Under the pieces are notes generated by a model. The model was not told the DNA's origin. It ran no database searches and saw nothing but the letters and a program-made list of their open reading frames with translations. This document shows positions 8,499 through 17,553 of a DNA stretch of 64,000 nt, piece by piece; position 1 is the stretch's first letter, and every line of letters begins with the position of its first letter. This stretch comes from SABI01 sp963676605 (lineage in GTDB: Bacteria > Spirochaetota > Spirochaetia > Sphaerochaetales > Sphaerochaetaceae): NCBI GenBank assembly GCA_963676605.2, contig CAXXSP010000047.1:76026-140025 (forward strand), given 5' to 3'. A program made the translations under genes and the position numbers.

Positions 8499-8537
8499 TA
8501 AAAACGGCCTGATTCACTGCTCGCGCAGGATCAGGCC
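8499..8537 (-). terminator. Terminator of the pheS-pheT operon
   Basis: On the minus strand the arms 8530-8537 and 8506-8513 (GGCCTGAT/ATCAGGCC) pair perfectly, and a short T-rich tract follows. It lies shortly after the pheT stop codon. Confidence 0.75.
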
Positions 8538-8563
8538 TCTGTTTCAATGAAAGATGCGCGCTC

Positions 8564-10276
8564 TTACAGGTGCTCTCTCGCAATCAGAATCTGATCTATA
8601 TCGAGCTCACAGGTGATACACGGCATCGTGATATTCCAGCTCTCGAGCACTTGAGGGTGAATCTCACCGAAAATCCCGATCTCTTTACCCTGCGACGTGA
8701 GGATACCGCATCGTCCTTCGATGAAACGGGGATCGTCCACTTCCTTCATCACGTACTCGACATTGAGGAAGTACAGGAGTGTGCTGATATAGCTGTTCAG
8801 ATCGTTGAAACCCGCCTCTGGACCGGCAGCAAGGAAACCGAGATGATTCTTCGTCACGGTCCCTGAATTGTCACTCTCATCGAGGTAGGCGACCTTACCC
8901 ACCTCGAAGATCTGGTGAGGATAGACCGCGTGAGCGCTGACGCTCTCACTTTCAAGAAGAGAAGGAATCACAGAGGGGCGGACGAATTCGTAGTTCTCAC
9001 TCATCGGGTTCGCGATCTGGATATACTCATCACCGCTGACGTGCATATTATCGATATACTCTTTTCTCGAGCCGAGGTAGTTGTACATCATCTCCTGGAA
9101 TCCCATTCCGATGATGATATCCTTCACCTTCCGGGAGAGCTCTTCGGCCTCGGTGAGCCGTCCTGCAGTGAAGTCGCTCGGGAGGATGGGTGCGAAACTG
9201 GCGAGGCCGTGACCGACCATCACATCTTCCACGATGTCTGCGGCATGGAGGAAGTCATTGCGGTATTCAGGAGGAACTGCCGTAATGACCGACCCGTCGA
9301 TGGAGCCCTTCACTCCCATGCGTTCGAGAGCTGAGAGGATCTCTTCATTGCTCAGTGCATCACCGAGAGTCTTGTGAAGATATGGAATCTCACAGGTCTG
9401 CGGTTTCTGGAAGTAGTAGGGTACGGTGATCTCCCGTCCGTAGGGGGTATCGTAGGGAACCGAACAGGTGACCGGGAGAATCGTGAAGCCCATATCCGCG
9501 CAGTCACACGCTACGATGGAGGCTGCAAGGAGGAGGTCGTCAAGACCGGGACCGCTGAATTCGAGAAACAGGTTCTCGTCTCCCGCTTCAACCGCTCCGA
9601 TATGTGCTGAGTTGATCACAGGAGGGAAGGAGAGCACATCTCCGTTGTCATCATGGAGGAATGGATACAGGGGAGAACCGGCAACGATATGTCCGTACTC
9701 CTGTCCCTTCTGATGTTTCTCGATGATCTCATTCAGACTCATCTCCTCATCTGCCCCGAGAGGGACGAAGGAGGTGGCATCGGGGTCTGCACCCCGGTAA
9801 TGGACCGGGTAGGCGATCAGGTCGCTCCGGTAGATTCCCATCGCGATCGATTTTCTTTTCCGTCCGAAGTTGTTACACAGTTTCTCCTGCGACTGAATGA
9901 GTGCTTCGAGGATTGTCTCGTCAACCGTTTTGCCCCGTACGGCAAAGCCGATCGAATAGGGACGTACAACCTCAACAGACTTGTCTATGATAAGACGGCG
10001 TCCCAGGGAATCCTGAGTCGTCTTCTCATCCGAGAAGAAATCATAGGAAGGTACAGCGCCCTTCTCATAGGTATTGAGAGCACGGGCGACACCGGCAGCA
10101 GACCAGAGGTCGGGCCTGTTGGTGTCATTGAGTTCTATCTTGTACAGGCTCTCTTCGCTGTCATGACCATCAAGTTCGGCTTTCGCGACAGGGAAGATCT
10201 CTTCGAGAGCCTCATCACTGTAGCTTCTGGTGAGCAGTGATTCAAATAATGTTTCGTGTACTTCTATTTTAGGCAT
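8564..10276 (-). CDS. pheT: Phenylalanyl-tRNA synthetase beta chain, archaeal/eukaryotic type
   Basis: The 570-residue beta chain pairs with PheS to charge tRNA-Phe. At 570 residues it is far shorter than the standard bacterial beta chain (about 800) and lacks its N-terminal tRNA-binding OB domain and C-terminal anticodon-binding domain. The N-terminal stretch with NDTNRPDLWSAAGVARAL, the B3/B4-like editing region and the catalytic-like C-terminal domain fit the archaeal/eukaryotic type, which spirochaetes are known to have. The start lies one base after the pheS stop, so the two are translationally coupled. The gene ends just before a terminator. Confidence 0.95.
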   Translation of the reverse strand: MPKIEVHETLFESLLTRSYSDEALEEIFPVAKAELDGHDSEESLYKIELNDTNRPDLWSAAGVARALNTYEKGAVPSYDFFSDEKTTQDSLGRRLIIDKSVEVVRPYSIGFAVRGKTVDETILEALIQSQEKLCNNFGRKRKSIAMGIYRSDLIAYPVHYRGADPDATSFVPLGADEEMSLNEIIEKHQKGQEYGHIVAGSPLYPFLHDDNGDVLSFPPVINSAHIGAVEAGDENLFLEFSGPGLDDLLLAASIVACDCADMGFTILPVTCSVPYDTPYGREITVPYYFQKPQTCEIPYLHKTLGDALSNEEILSALERMGVKGSIDGSVITAVPPEYRNDFLHAADIVEDVMVGHGLASFAPILPSDFTAGRLTEAEELSRKVKDIIIGMGFQEMMYNYLGSRKEYIDNMHVSGDEYIQIANPMSENYEFVRPSVIPSLLESESVSAHAVYPHQIFEVGKVAYLDESDNSGTVTKNHLGFLAAGPEAGFNDLNSYISTLLYFLNVEYVMKEVDDPRFIEGRCGILTSQGKEIGIFGEIHPQVLESWNITMPCITCELDIDQILIAREHL

Positions 10277-10277
10277 C

Positions 10278-11816
10278 TTACTTACTTCTCCTGAGTCTCA
10301 CGTGTTCAATATCGGGAGTGAACAGCTCTCTGAGATCATTGATTCCCAGATGCATCAGGGCCATCCTGTCGATACCGAGTCCCCAGGCGAGAACAGGCAC
10401 ATCGATTCCGAGAGCCTTCGTCACCTCGGGACGGAAAATTCCTGATCCGCCGAGCTCGAACCAGCCGAGCACCGGGTGTTTGATATGCACCTCGATCGAG
10501 GGTTCCGTGAAGGGGAAATACCCCGGTACGTATTTGACTTCCTGAGCTCCTGCAACCTCTTCTGCGAAGAGTTTGAGAAGACCGAGGAGGTTCTTCAGGT
10601 TCACATCATCCCCGAGGACAATACCCTCTGTCTGATAGAAATCAGCCCCGTGGGTGGCATCGACCTGGTCATAGCGGAAACACCGTGCAATACCAAAGTA
10701 TTTGCCGGGAACCTTCGCCTTCGGCAGCTGCCGTGCAGACAAGACCGTTCCCTGGGAGCGCATTACCTGACGACGGGTGAAATCATGGTCGAAGGAGTAG
10801 TTCCAGCCTCTTGATCCCGTCTCCCATCCGTTTTCGTGGGTGGCGGCGACCTGTGAGAGGTAGGGCTCTTCGATCTTCTTTGCGTGAGACGGGTTTTTCA
10901 CATAGTAGACATCGTGGATATCACGTGCTGAGTGGAACTGAGGCATGAACAGGGCATCGCCGTTCCAGAACTCGTTCTCGACGAGGGAACCGTCGAATTC
11001 CTCGAACCCGAGGGAAACGAGTTTATCCTTCACCCACTGCAGGTATTCGCTGTAGGGGTTACGTCGTCCAGGTATCAGACGGGCAGAAGGGGTATTCAGT
11101 GAGTAGGGACGGAAACTCTTTCCCTTCCACTCTCCACTGGAGAGGAGGGAGGAGGTCACTGAACCAAGCTCCTCACCTGTGATATGTGCAGCGAGAAGTG
11201 CTTCCTTCGCCTTGTTACCTTCTTCGGTAAGGGCGTAGATCACCTCTTCTCTCTCCACGATTTTGAACGGAGAGTCTGCTGCTCCCCTCTTCTTTGAGTT
11301 TTTCTTGATATATGAGAGCTCAACGGGAGTCAGGGAGGCCTCGGAAATCATTCCCTCAAGACCCTTCTTCAGGACATGAGGGGCGATAGCGAGTTCTTCG
11401 GGAAGTTCTTCATTCAGAAGCTGTGCAACATTCCCCTCTCCCATCTTACACACTCTCGCTTTGCTGAGCTGACCGAAGGCGGAACCGATACTGCTTTTCT
11501 CAAGCCCGAGCTTATGAGCAATTTCAGGGAGGCTGAGCGGTCCGTTCCGCTTCAGGAGGTCAACGATCCGTACCGGGGGTGTACCGAGATCAACTTCCTT
11601 CTTTCCATGATCGGTAAGTTCATACCACACGGATGTGCTTCGGGATGTTTCCGACAGATACCCCTTCCCTGCCAGCCAGCTGAAAGCCTGGTTACAGTGT
11701 CCTATCTGATAATCGAGCTCCTTGATGAGTCGTTCTGTTGTAATCTCTTCTCCCACAGAAACGTGTCTCAGCAACCTGATCTCGAGCGGATGCAGGTTCC
11801 TTACATCTATTTCCAT
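10278..11816 (-). CDS. pheS: Phenylalanyl-tRNA synthetase alpha chain, archaeal/eukaryotic type
   Basis: A 512-residue class II synthetase catalytic chain. The first 170 residues form winged-helix modules (LIKELDYQIGHCNQAFSWLA and LPEIAHKLGLEKSSIGSAFG), as in eukaryotic and archaeal PheS. The usual bacterial PheS is about 340 residues and has a coiled coil instead. The catalytic half carries the class II motifs, with a FTEPSIEVHI segment and motif 3 in the GLGIDRMALMHLGI stretch. It is the first gene of a two-gene operon with pheT. No T-box leader or attenuator is evident in the upstream gap. Transfer from an archaeal source to the spirochaete ancestor is the accepted view for this type. Confidence 0.95.
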   Translation of the reverse strand: MEIDVRNLHPLEIRLLRHVSVGEEITTERLIKELDYQIGHCNQAFSWLAGKGYLSETSRSTSVWYELTDHGKKEVDLGTPPVRIVDLLKRNGPLSLPEIAHKLGLEKSSIGSAFGQLSKARVCKMGEGNVAQLLNEELPEELAIAPHVLKKGLEGMISEASLTPVELSYIKKNSKKRGAADSPFKIVEREEVIYALTEEGNKAKEALLAAHITGEELGSVTSSLLSSGEWKGKSFRPYSLNTPSARLIPGRRNPYSEYLQWVKDKLVSLGFEEFDGSLVENEFWNGDALFMPQFHSARDIHDVYYVKNPSHAKKIEEPYLSQVAATHENGWETGSRGWNYSFDHDFTRRQVMRSQGTVLSARQLPKAKVPGKYFGIARCFRYDQVDATHGADFYQTEGIVLGDDVNLKNLLGLLKLFAEEVAGAQEVKYVPGYFPFTEPSIEVHIKHPVLGWFELGGSGIFRPEVTKALGIDVPVLAWGLGIDRMALMHLGINDLRELFTPDIEHVRLRRSK

Positions 11817-12115
11817 ACCGGCCTCACTTCATTCTTGTATCTTCAAAAATACCCTGTGGTTACAGGATGAAGCTTATTGTACCGATAAGTGAGAAAAAAT
11901 AAAAGGGTTCCGTAAGGGGATGAAACAAGGGGATTCAGAACTCTTCTCTTTAGTCTGTTCCAGGGATGTGATGACAGGAATTCCGAAGACGCGAAGCAAC
12001 ATCGTTCCCCCTCAGGTTATTAACCAGAGAAGCATCGCAGACACATGCCTGTGTACAGCCATTCACGGAAGATCAGGAATAGCATGTGAGTGTGGTTTTC
12101 TTATATAAGTATGAC
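11817..12115. other. Intergenic stretch without a recognised gene
   Basis: About 300 bases lie between the pheS start and the operator of the toxin-antitoxin pair. A 62-codon open frame at 11920-12108 has no ribosome site and no family resemblance. The pheS promoter must lie here but no convincing pair of boxes was found. Confidence 0.5.
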
Positions 12116-12141
12116 CTACTAAACCTATTCTGGTTAAGTAG
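12116..12141. promoter_or_regulatory. Inverted-repeat operator of the toxin-antitoxin pair
   Basis: CTACTAAACC (12116-12125) and GGTTAAGTAG (12132-12141) form an inverted repeat with one mismatch and a six-base spacer. The right arm overlaps the -35 element of the promoter, as expected for autoregulation by the antitoxin or the complex. Confidence 0.6.
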
Positions 12142-12167
12142 ACCATTTAGAGCGTATCTGATATAAT
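12139..12167 (+). promoter_or_regulatory. Promoter of the toxin-antitoxin operon
   Basis: TAGACC (12139-12144) and TATAAT (12162-12167) are 17 bases apart, and the -10 is preceded by TGA (extended -10). A GGAGG ribosome site follows at 12174-12178. Confidence 0.75.
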
Positions 12168-12184
12168 GGGGACGGAGGCCCGTT

Positions 12185-12430
12185 ATGATGGTGAATATCT
12201 CAGAAGCAAAAGCAAAACTATCGAAACTCATTGAACTGGCATATTATGGAGAGACCGTGATTATAGCGAAGAACAATCTTCCACTCGTGGATCTCGTTCC
12301 TCACAAGATCGAAAAACCGAGAGTTCTCGGACTGCTGAAAGGCTCCTTCAAAGTTCCTGACGATTTTGACTCCGAAAGTCCTGAAATCGAACAGATGTTC
12401 TATGGTGATGATCATGAATATTCTCATTGA
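12185..12430 (+). CDS. Type II antitoxin, Phd/YefM family
   Basis: An 81-residue DNA-binding antitoxin. The N-terminus (VNISEAKAKLSKLIELAYYG) and the segment ETVIIAKNNLPLVDLVP are typical of the Phd/YefM fold, which neutralises the partner toxin with its C-terminus and binds the operator with its N-terminus. Two adjacent ATG codons (12185 and 12188) are possible starts; GGAGG lies 6 or 9 bases ahead. The C-terminal 25 residues are acidic, fitting a toxin-wrapping tail. The gene overlaps the toxin by 17 bases. Such modules act in plasmid or island stability and in stress or phage response; which one applies here is not known. Confidence 0.9.
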   Translation: MMVNISEAKAKLSKLIELAYYGETVIIAKNNLPLVDLVPHKIEKPRVLGLLKGSFKVPDDFDSESPEIEQMFYGDDHEYSH

Positions 12431-12788
12431 CACTCATATATTTCTCTGGGCCCTGAGCGAACCGGAAAAACTCACCGAACAGCAGCGTGCAGCACTTGAG
12501 ACGAGAGGGAACACAATATATGTAAGTGCAGTATCGATTGCCGAGATCATGATCAAGTCTTCGCTTGGAAAACTCACCGTTCCGTTTAACCCGGTTACGA
12601 TTGCAGAAGAGACAGGATTCGATGTGCTCGAATACCGGGGTGAGGACGCCCTTCTCCTCGCGGACCTTCCGTTCCACCACAGAGATCCGTTCGACAGGAT
12701 GATCATCACTCAAGGCATCGCTCACGACTTTCCTATCATGACCCGTGATGAGACATTCTCTCTCTACTCGTGTACGCTCTTCTCCTGA
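12414..12788 (+). CDS. PIN-domain toxin (VapC-like ribonuclease)
   Basis: A 124-residue PIN-domain nuclease whose relatives cleave tRNA or rRNA when released from the antitoxin. The acidic metal-binding residues are visible: D6 in NILIDTH, E44 in SIAEI, D94 in HRDPFDRMI and D112 in MTRDETF. The start is placed at 12414 because the PIN fold begins with this MNILIDTH strand; the longer open frame upstream is overlapping antitoxin sequence. Overlap with the antitoxin stop implies translational coupling. The HRDPFDRMIITQ motif places it in the subgroup often paired with Phd-type antitoxins. All active-site residues are present, so the toxin should be active. Confidence 0.92.
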   Translation: MNILIDTHIFLWALSEPEKLTEQQRAALETRGNTIYVSAVSIAEIMIKSSLGKLTVPFNPVTIAEETGFDVLEYRGEDALLLADLPFHHRDPFDRMIITQGIAHDFPIMTRDETFSLYSCTLFS

Positions 12789-13163
12789 GGTGCTGTACAA
12801 AATACATGACTCAACATCAGGTCTATGGAATCATTAGTCATATCTGCTTTGCATGAATATTTCCTCTCATACTAATCCTTCGAGAATGCATAACCGATAC
12901 CTATCTGTTTCGGTATCAAAGAAGGCGCATTAAGAAATCTCCTGAGTTATAATTTTAGCGAAGAATGTACAGTGTCTCGATTTTGTGACTCTATACAGGG
13001 AACAGTTCCTTCAAGGCCTCTATGCCGGTCCATTCCGGACCGGCTCATACCATCTGACCGGAGCATCCTGACTTTCCCCTCTCTCATAACCAACAGCTCT
13101 CCTGAGCTTTTTCGCCTCCCCTCAGATATATTTTTATACAAAAATGTAAATTTTGAGAATTTA
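12789..13163. other. Intergenic stretch with a perfect hairpin
   Basis: No gene is recognised. GCCGGTCC (13024-13031) and GGACCGGC (13037-13044) form a perfect eight-base-pair hairpin with a five-base loop and no T tract. Short open frames on both strands here lack ribosome sites and coding character. GATACC and GGTATC around 12900-12920 form a second weak inverted repeat. Confidence 0.5.
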
Positions 13164-13192
13164 TTGACAGGAATTAATGAGTGATGTATATT
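13164..13192 (+). promoter_or_regulatory. Strong promoter of the C-S lyase / peptide operon
   Basis: A consensus TTGACA (13164-13169) is followed after 17 bases by TATATT (13187-13192). It lies 33 bases before the first start codon and probably drives the long peptide-use region. Confidence 0.85.
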
Positions 13193-13224
13193 TATGCAAA
13201 ACTTGAATAATAAAAGGGTTTATA

Positions 13225-14429
13225 ATGGGATCATCACTCACAGAGACATTATTCGGAGATGAAAAAGTAAATCTGAAAGCACTCAAGAAGAAAGCGTACA
13301 ACTTTCGATGGGCGGAAGTGGAAGAGGGAGTCATCCCCCTCACAGCAGCAGACCCGGACTTCCCGGTAGCGCCTGAAATCGTGCAGGCTCTCACAGAGTA
13401 CGTTTCTGATGGATACTTCTCATACACCCCGCACACAGGACTTCCCGAATTCAAACGTTCGATCGCACGCTACCTCAACGAGAAGAAACAGGAACAGGTG
13501 GACCCTGAGCTTGTCCTTCCTATCGACAGTGCCGCAAGAGGAATGTACGTCATCACGAAAACAGTTTCTGCAGCCCGGCGATGAGGTGATTATCTTCGAC
13601 CCGGTCGATTACCTGTTTCGTGAATCGACCCTTGCCGCAGGCGGAGTCCCCGTCCTTTTTCCTGCAGAAGTGACCTCATCCGAGACCCTTGATCTCTCTC
13701 GTCTTGAACAGTACATCACGGAAAAGACCAGAATGATCTGTCTCTGCAATCCTCACAACCCGCTCGGTCTAGTCTACTCAGAAGAGGATCTCAGGCATAT
13801 CCTTACTCTCGCGAATACTCATGATCTGTGGATCATGAACGATGAGATCTGGTCTGATATCGTATATAAGGAGAGACCCTTTACCAGCATCCTCTCCCTC
13901 GGAAAGGAACTGAACAGAAAGACCCTCTCGGTCTTCGGGTTCTCTAAAAGTTTCGGTATCGCCGGTCTGAGAGCCGGCTGTCTGTACGCGCATGATTCCA
14001 AAATATTCGAACGCCTGAGTGAGCAGGCGGAAGTGAGAACAACAGCAGGAGGTATTACAAGCCTCTCGCAGATTGCAGGCATGACGTGCCTCGATTCCTG
14101 CGGTTACTGGCTCGATGCGTTCCTTGAACACCTCAGCGCAAACCGTGATTACGCGTATGAGAGAATCAATGCGATGAACAATATCAGCTGCAGAAAAACC
14201 TCAGGCAACCTACCTGATGTTCATCGATATCACACAGACGGGAATGGATTCGGAAACTTTCGTACAGAGACTTCGCAATGAGGCGAAGCTTGCCGTCGTT
14301 CCCGGCACGCCCCGCTTCTTCGGTCCCGGTGCGGCGGGGTACGTCCGCATGTGCTTTGCAACTTCCCGCTCCCTTCTCAAAGAGGGTCTGGACAGGCTGG
14401 AGAACTGGCTGGAGACGAACGGGAGCTGA
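13225..14429 (+). pseudogene. PatB/MalY-type aminotransferase (C-S lyase), broken by two +1 frameshifts
   Basis: Three frames join into one fold-type I PLP enzyme of the PatB/MalY family, which cleaves cystathionine or cysteine to sulphide or thiol, pyruvate and ammonia. Visible parts are the N-terminal FRWAEVEEGVIPLTAADPDF, the CNPHNPLG loop, the NDEIWSDIVY strand and the PLP-lysine motif FGFSKSFGIAGLRAG. The first break is an extra base near 13564 (after VITKT) and the second an extra A in the run 14194-14198. Dropping one base at each gives 400 residues, the normal length, with no other stop. A strong promoter precedes it. Whether the breaks are real or sequencing insertions cannot be told here. 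Given the cluster of identical breaks in the next genes, error is more likely. Confidence 0.85.
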
Positions 14430-14504
14430 GGCTCCCCTGAATACGCTATACGGCATGAATTTACCATGCACGATATAAAGAGAACTTCCATGGAGGAAAA
14501 GTGA

Positions 14505-16215
14505 ATGAAAAAAGTAAAGATGCTCATGATTCTTACAGCTGTTCTGCTTCTCACGCTTCCCACTGCAGTATTTGCAGGCGGTGCAAGTGAAACCGGAAGC
14601 ACGCAGGCTGCCGCAAGCGGTCCTATCATCGTCGGAAGCAACAGTGCTCCGAGAACATTGAACCCGTTTGTTCTTCCCCAGCCGGCAGGATTCGATTGTC
14701 ACAAACCTTATCTTCAACAACTTCGTTGAACCCGATAAGAACGGCATGATCGTAGGCGCACTGGCCGAATCGTTCTCTATCTCGGATGACGGCACCACCT
14801 ACACCTTCAACCTCGCCGAAGGAGTGAAATGGCATGACGGTGAAGCTTTCGACGGCGATGACGTTGTGGCTACCTTCACGATGCTTGCTGACCCCGACTA
14901 TAGTGGCGGTATCGACCGTGTCGGTCAGATCGTCGGAGTGGATGCCTTCAAGGAAGACCGGAGCAAGGGTATTTCCGGTATCACACTGAGCGCTGACAAG
15001 ATGACAGTGACCATCACGATCAAGGCTCCTTCTGCTACCTTCCCTTCCCGGGCTCTATTTTCAGATCCTTCCCGAGCACTACATCAAAAACTTCAACCTC
15101 GCAGAGCTTGAGAAAGAACCCTTCAACTCCGCTCCCGTGGGCACTGGACCCTTCAAGTTCAAGGAATGGAAGGTTGGAGATTCGATCACCGTCGTAAAGA
15201 ATGACGATTACTGGGCTGGAGAAGTGAAGTCCGACAGCATCATCGTGAAATTCGGTGAGCTCGTTGCTCTCACCACGCAGCTGCAGACCGGTGAAATCGA
15301 CATCCTCAAGGTCGAGGAAGAAGGATACAACACCTTTGCAGGAGATCCCAACTTCGTCCTGTATACTTACCCGATGCTCAGTGTCGACTATGTCGGTTTC
15401 CGCACAGGTCCCGGTCGTGCCGCTGACACCAAAGGCGACCGCCCGGTATACAACAAGGACTATCCGTCAGGCTCTTGCCTACGCCACAAACAAGGAAGCT
15501 CTTGTTGATGGCGCCTATGGTGTGATGGGATATGAACATGACTCGATCTTCCCGAAAAACTCAATGGCAGACAGCCCGAATGACAACCCCTACACCTATA
15601 ATATCGCAAAGGCAAAGAGCCTTATCGAAGGTGAAGGCTATGTTTATGAACAACACAACAAAGATCTACGAAAAGAACGGCAAACCTCTCAGCATCGAGA
15701 TGTACTATGCAGAATCAAGCTCCCCTCAGGCTGCTATCCTGAAGGAACAGTGGAAAGCTGCCGGTGCCGAACTTGAGCTGAAGCTTGTTGACTTCGGTGC
15801 CCTGATCGATGTTCTGCTCCGCAAGAGCGATGCGAACGGCAATCTTTCCGGAGCCGCTGGTTTCAACCCCGACACTGCCGGTACAGACTCGGCCTTCGAT
15901 GCATACCTCCTCGGCTTCGCACAGGAATCCGATCCTCAGGAGTACGCACAGTATTTCGTGGACGATAATTTCTGGAATTTCTATCACTACGACAATGCCG
16001 ATGTGAGAGCATGGTTTGCAGAGCAGGAAGTCACCACAGACCAGAATGAACGCAGTGCAATTCTGCACAAAATCTCAGAACAGATCACGGAAGATCTGCC
16101 CTGGTTCACCTATGCCGGTGAGAATGAGACGATTGTCGCCGGAGCGAATATCGGCGGACTCGATCCCGATACCCGCGGATATACTCTGAATGCAGAGACC
16201 TGGTATCTGAAATAA
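14505..16215 (+). pseudogene. Oligopeptide ABC transporter substrate-binding protein, broken by four +1 frameshifts
   Basis: A family 5 solute-binding protein (DppA/OppA type) that captures peptides outside the membrane for the permease encoded downstream. The N-terminal 25 residues are a signal peptide ending AVFAGGASE. NPFVLPQ, the GVKWHDGEAFDGDDVVATF segment, the GTGPFKFKEWKVGD segment and IRQALAYATNKEALVDGAYG are family landmarks. They fall in successive frames because of single extra bases near 14694, 15046, 15461 and 15642. Removing them gives 568 residues without stops, a normal length. It lies between the C-S lyase and the first M20 peptidase, with the permease and ATPase genes 5 kb downstream in the same direction. 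Confidence 0.88.
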
Positions 16216-16276
16216 CAAACAAGAAACTGAATCTGCAGCAGCCTTCGGGTTGCTGCAGAGTTATACAGGAACACTC

Positions 16277-17553
16277 ATGCTCTCCCAGAAGACAACACTC
16301 GACATTCTGAAAGACCCTCATCCGCATCGACACGCAGAACCCTCCTGGCGGTGAAGCAGCTCTCGTTTCCTATATCGCGAAATTCTGCACTGAACTCGGC
16401 ATACCTTCCACGATCTATACCTATGAAGGGAACAGGGCTAATATCTTGATCAGGATGGGAAAGGCAGAGGGAAGAAAATCTTGTTATTCTCGGCCATACC
16501 GATGTCGTGACAGCAGATGCTTCCCTATGGTCGCATGAGCCCTTTGCGGCAGAAGTCCATGACGGGTACCTCTATGGCAGAGGCGCCCTGGACATGAAAT
16601 ACTTCATTGCTTCGGCCTTGAACTGCATGGCAGCCCTCGCACCCCGCGAAACAGAGATGAAACACTCCCTCACCTGCCTGTTCACCGCAGACGAGGAAAC
16701 CGGAAGCACCTTCGGCCTGCCACGTGTCCTGACTGAGGAAGGCATCGGTGAGAGTCTGAAAGGGTCGATCGTCCTGAATGAAGGAGGAGGCTTCGCCCTC
16801 TATCAGGGAAACGACTGTCATTACCTGTACGAGACGGGTCAGAAATCGGTGTGCTCGCTAAGAGTCTCGATTCCCGAACTGCCTGATACAAATCCCTATT
16901 TCCCCTCTCTCGAGCATGAGGCCATCATGGTTGAGACGATCAGACGCCTCCAGAATCTTGAACTCGACGCTGAGATACCCGAGACCATTCAGGCGCTTCA
17001 GAAAGCTTTCCTTTCTTCCTCTTCAGAGAAAAAAGTACAGCAGCTGATAGACACCATGGCCTCATCCATGATAACCGCCACGATACTGAAAAGCGGATCG
17101 AGACATGGGGAACTTCCCAAAGGAATAAAAGCGGCAGTCGATTTCGACTGCAGGATCCTTCCCCACATACAGCGCGAAGAGTTTGAGGAGAAAGTCAACT
17201 CTGCCGTGGCAGACCTGCCTGTACGCCTTGAAATACTCCGATATTCACAGGGCTACGAAGCGAAGGTGAGTGATGATATCATCATTCTTCTGGAGAAAAC
17301 TCTCATGAAACATGATAGAGAGATCAACTCACTCCTGCCCTTTATCACCCCGGGTTCGAATGACGGTAAGCACCTGATTCCCCTCGGGTGTGACGTGATC
17401 GGCTTCGCTCCCCTGGCGAAGGAGCAGACCTTCGCCGACATCATGCCCCTCATTCATGGTATCGATGAGAGGATATCACTCGATTCGATAGAATTCTGCA
17501 GTAACGTCCTCACCGACTTCTGCAGTGCCTACCTTACAGGAGATAAACTGTGA
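16277..17553 (+). pseudogene. M20 family metallopeptidase (first copy), two +1 frameshifts near its start
   Basis: An ArgE/DapE/carboxypeptidase-type zinc peptidase. The long intact part contains GHTDVV, the metal-bridging Asp in GRGALDMKY and the catalytic Glu pair in FTADEETGSTFG, so the active site is complete. The N-terminal 75 residues, MLSQKTTLDIL through NPPGGEAALVSYIAKF, are split by an extra base near 16313 and an extra A in 16475-16478. Repair gives 424 residues. It overlaps the next gene by four bases (GTGA). Its closest relative in the window is the second M20 gene at 18721. It probably releases amino acids from peptides imported by the adjacent transporter. Confidence 0.87.

Noticed and set aside
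11920..12108. Open frame of 62 codons between pheS and the antitoxin
   Set aside because: No ribosome site, no recognisable fold and odd codon use.
12960..13140. RNase P RNA-like block (GGGGAAAGTC followed by GCTCCGG) on the minus strand
   Set aside because: Only a short similarity to the P4 region is present. The partner P4 strand (ACAGAAA) and the rest of the core are absent.
12947..13141. Short overlapping open frames on both strands before the C-S lyase
   Set aside because: They have no ribosome sites and cover the perfect hairpin; coding is unlikely.
13564..16478. Programmed +1 ribosomal frameshifting as a cause of the split genes
   Set aside because: The eight sites share no slippery codon, stop-codon context or downstream structure, and the eight fall in three unrelated neighbouring genes. 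Insertion error or mutation explains them better.
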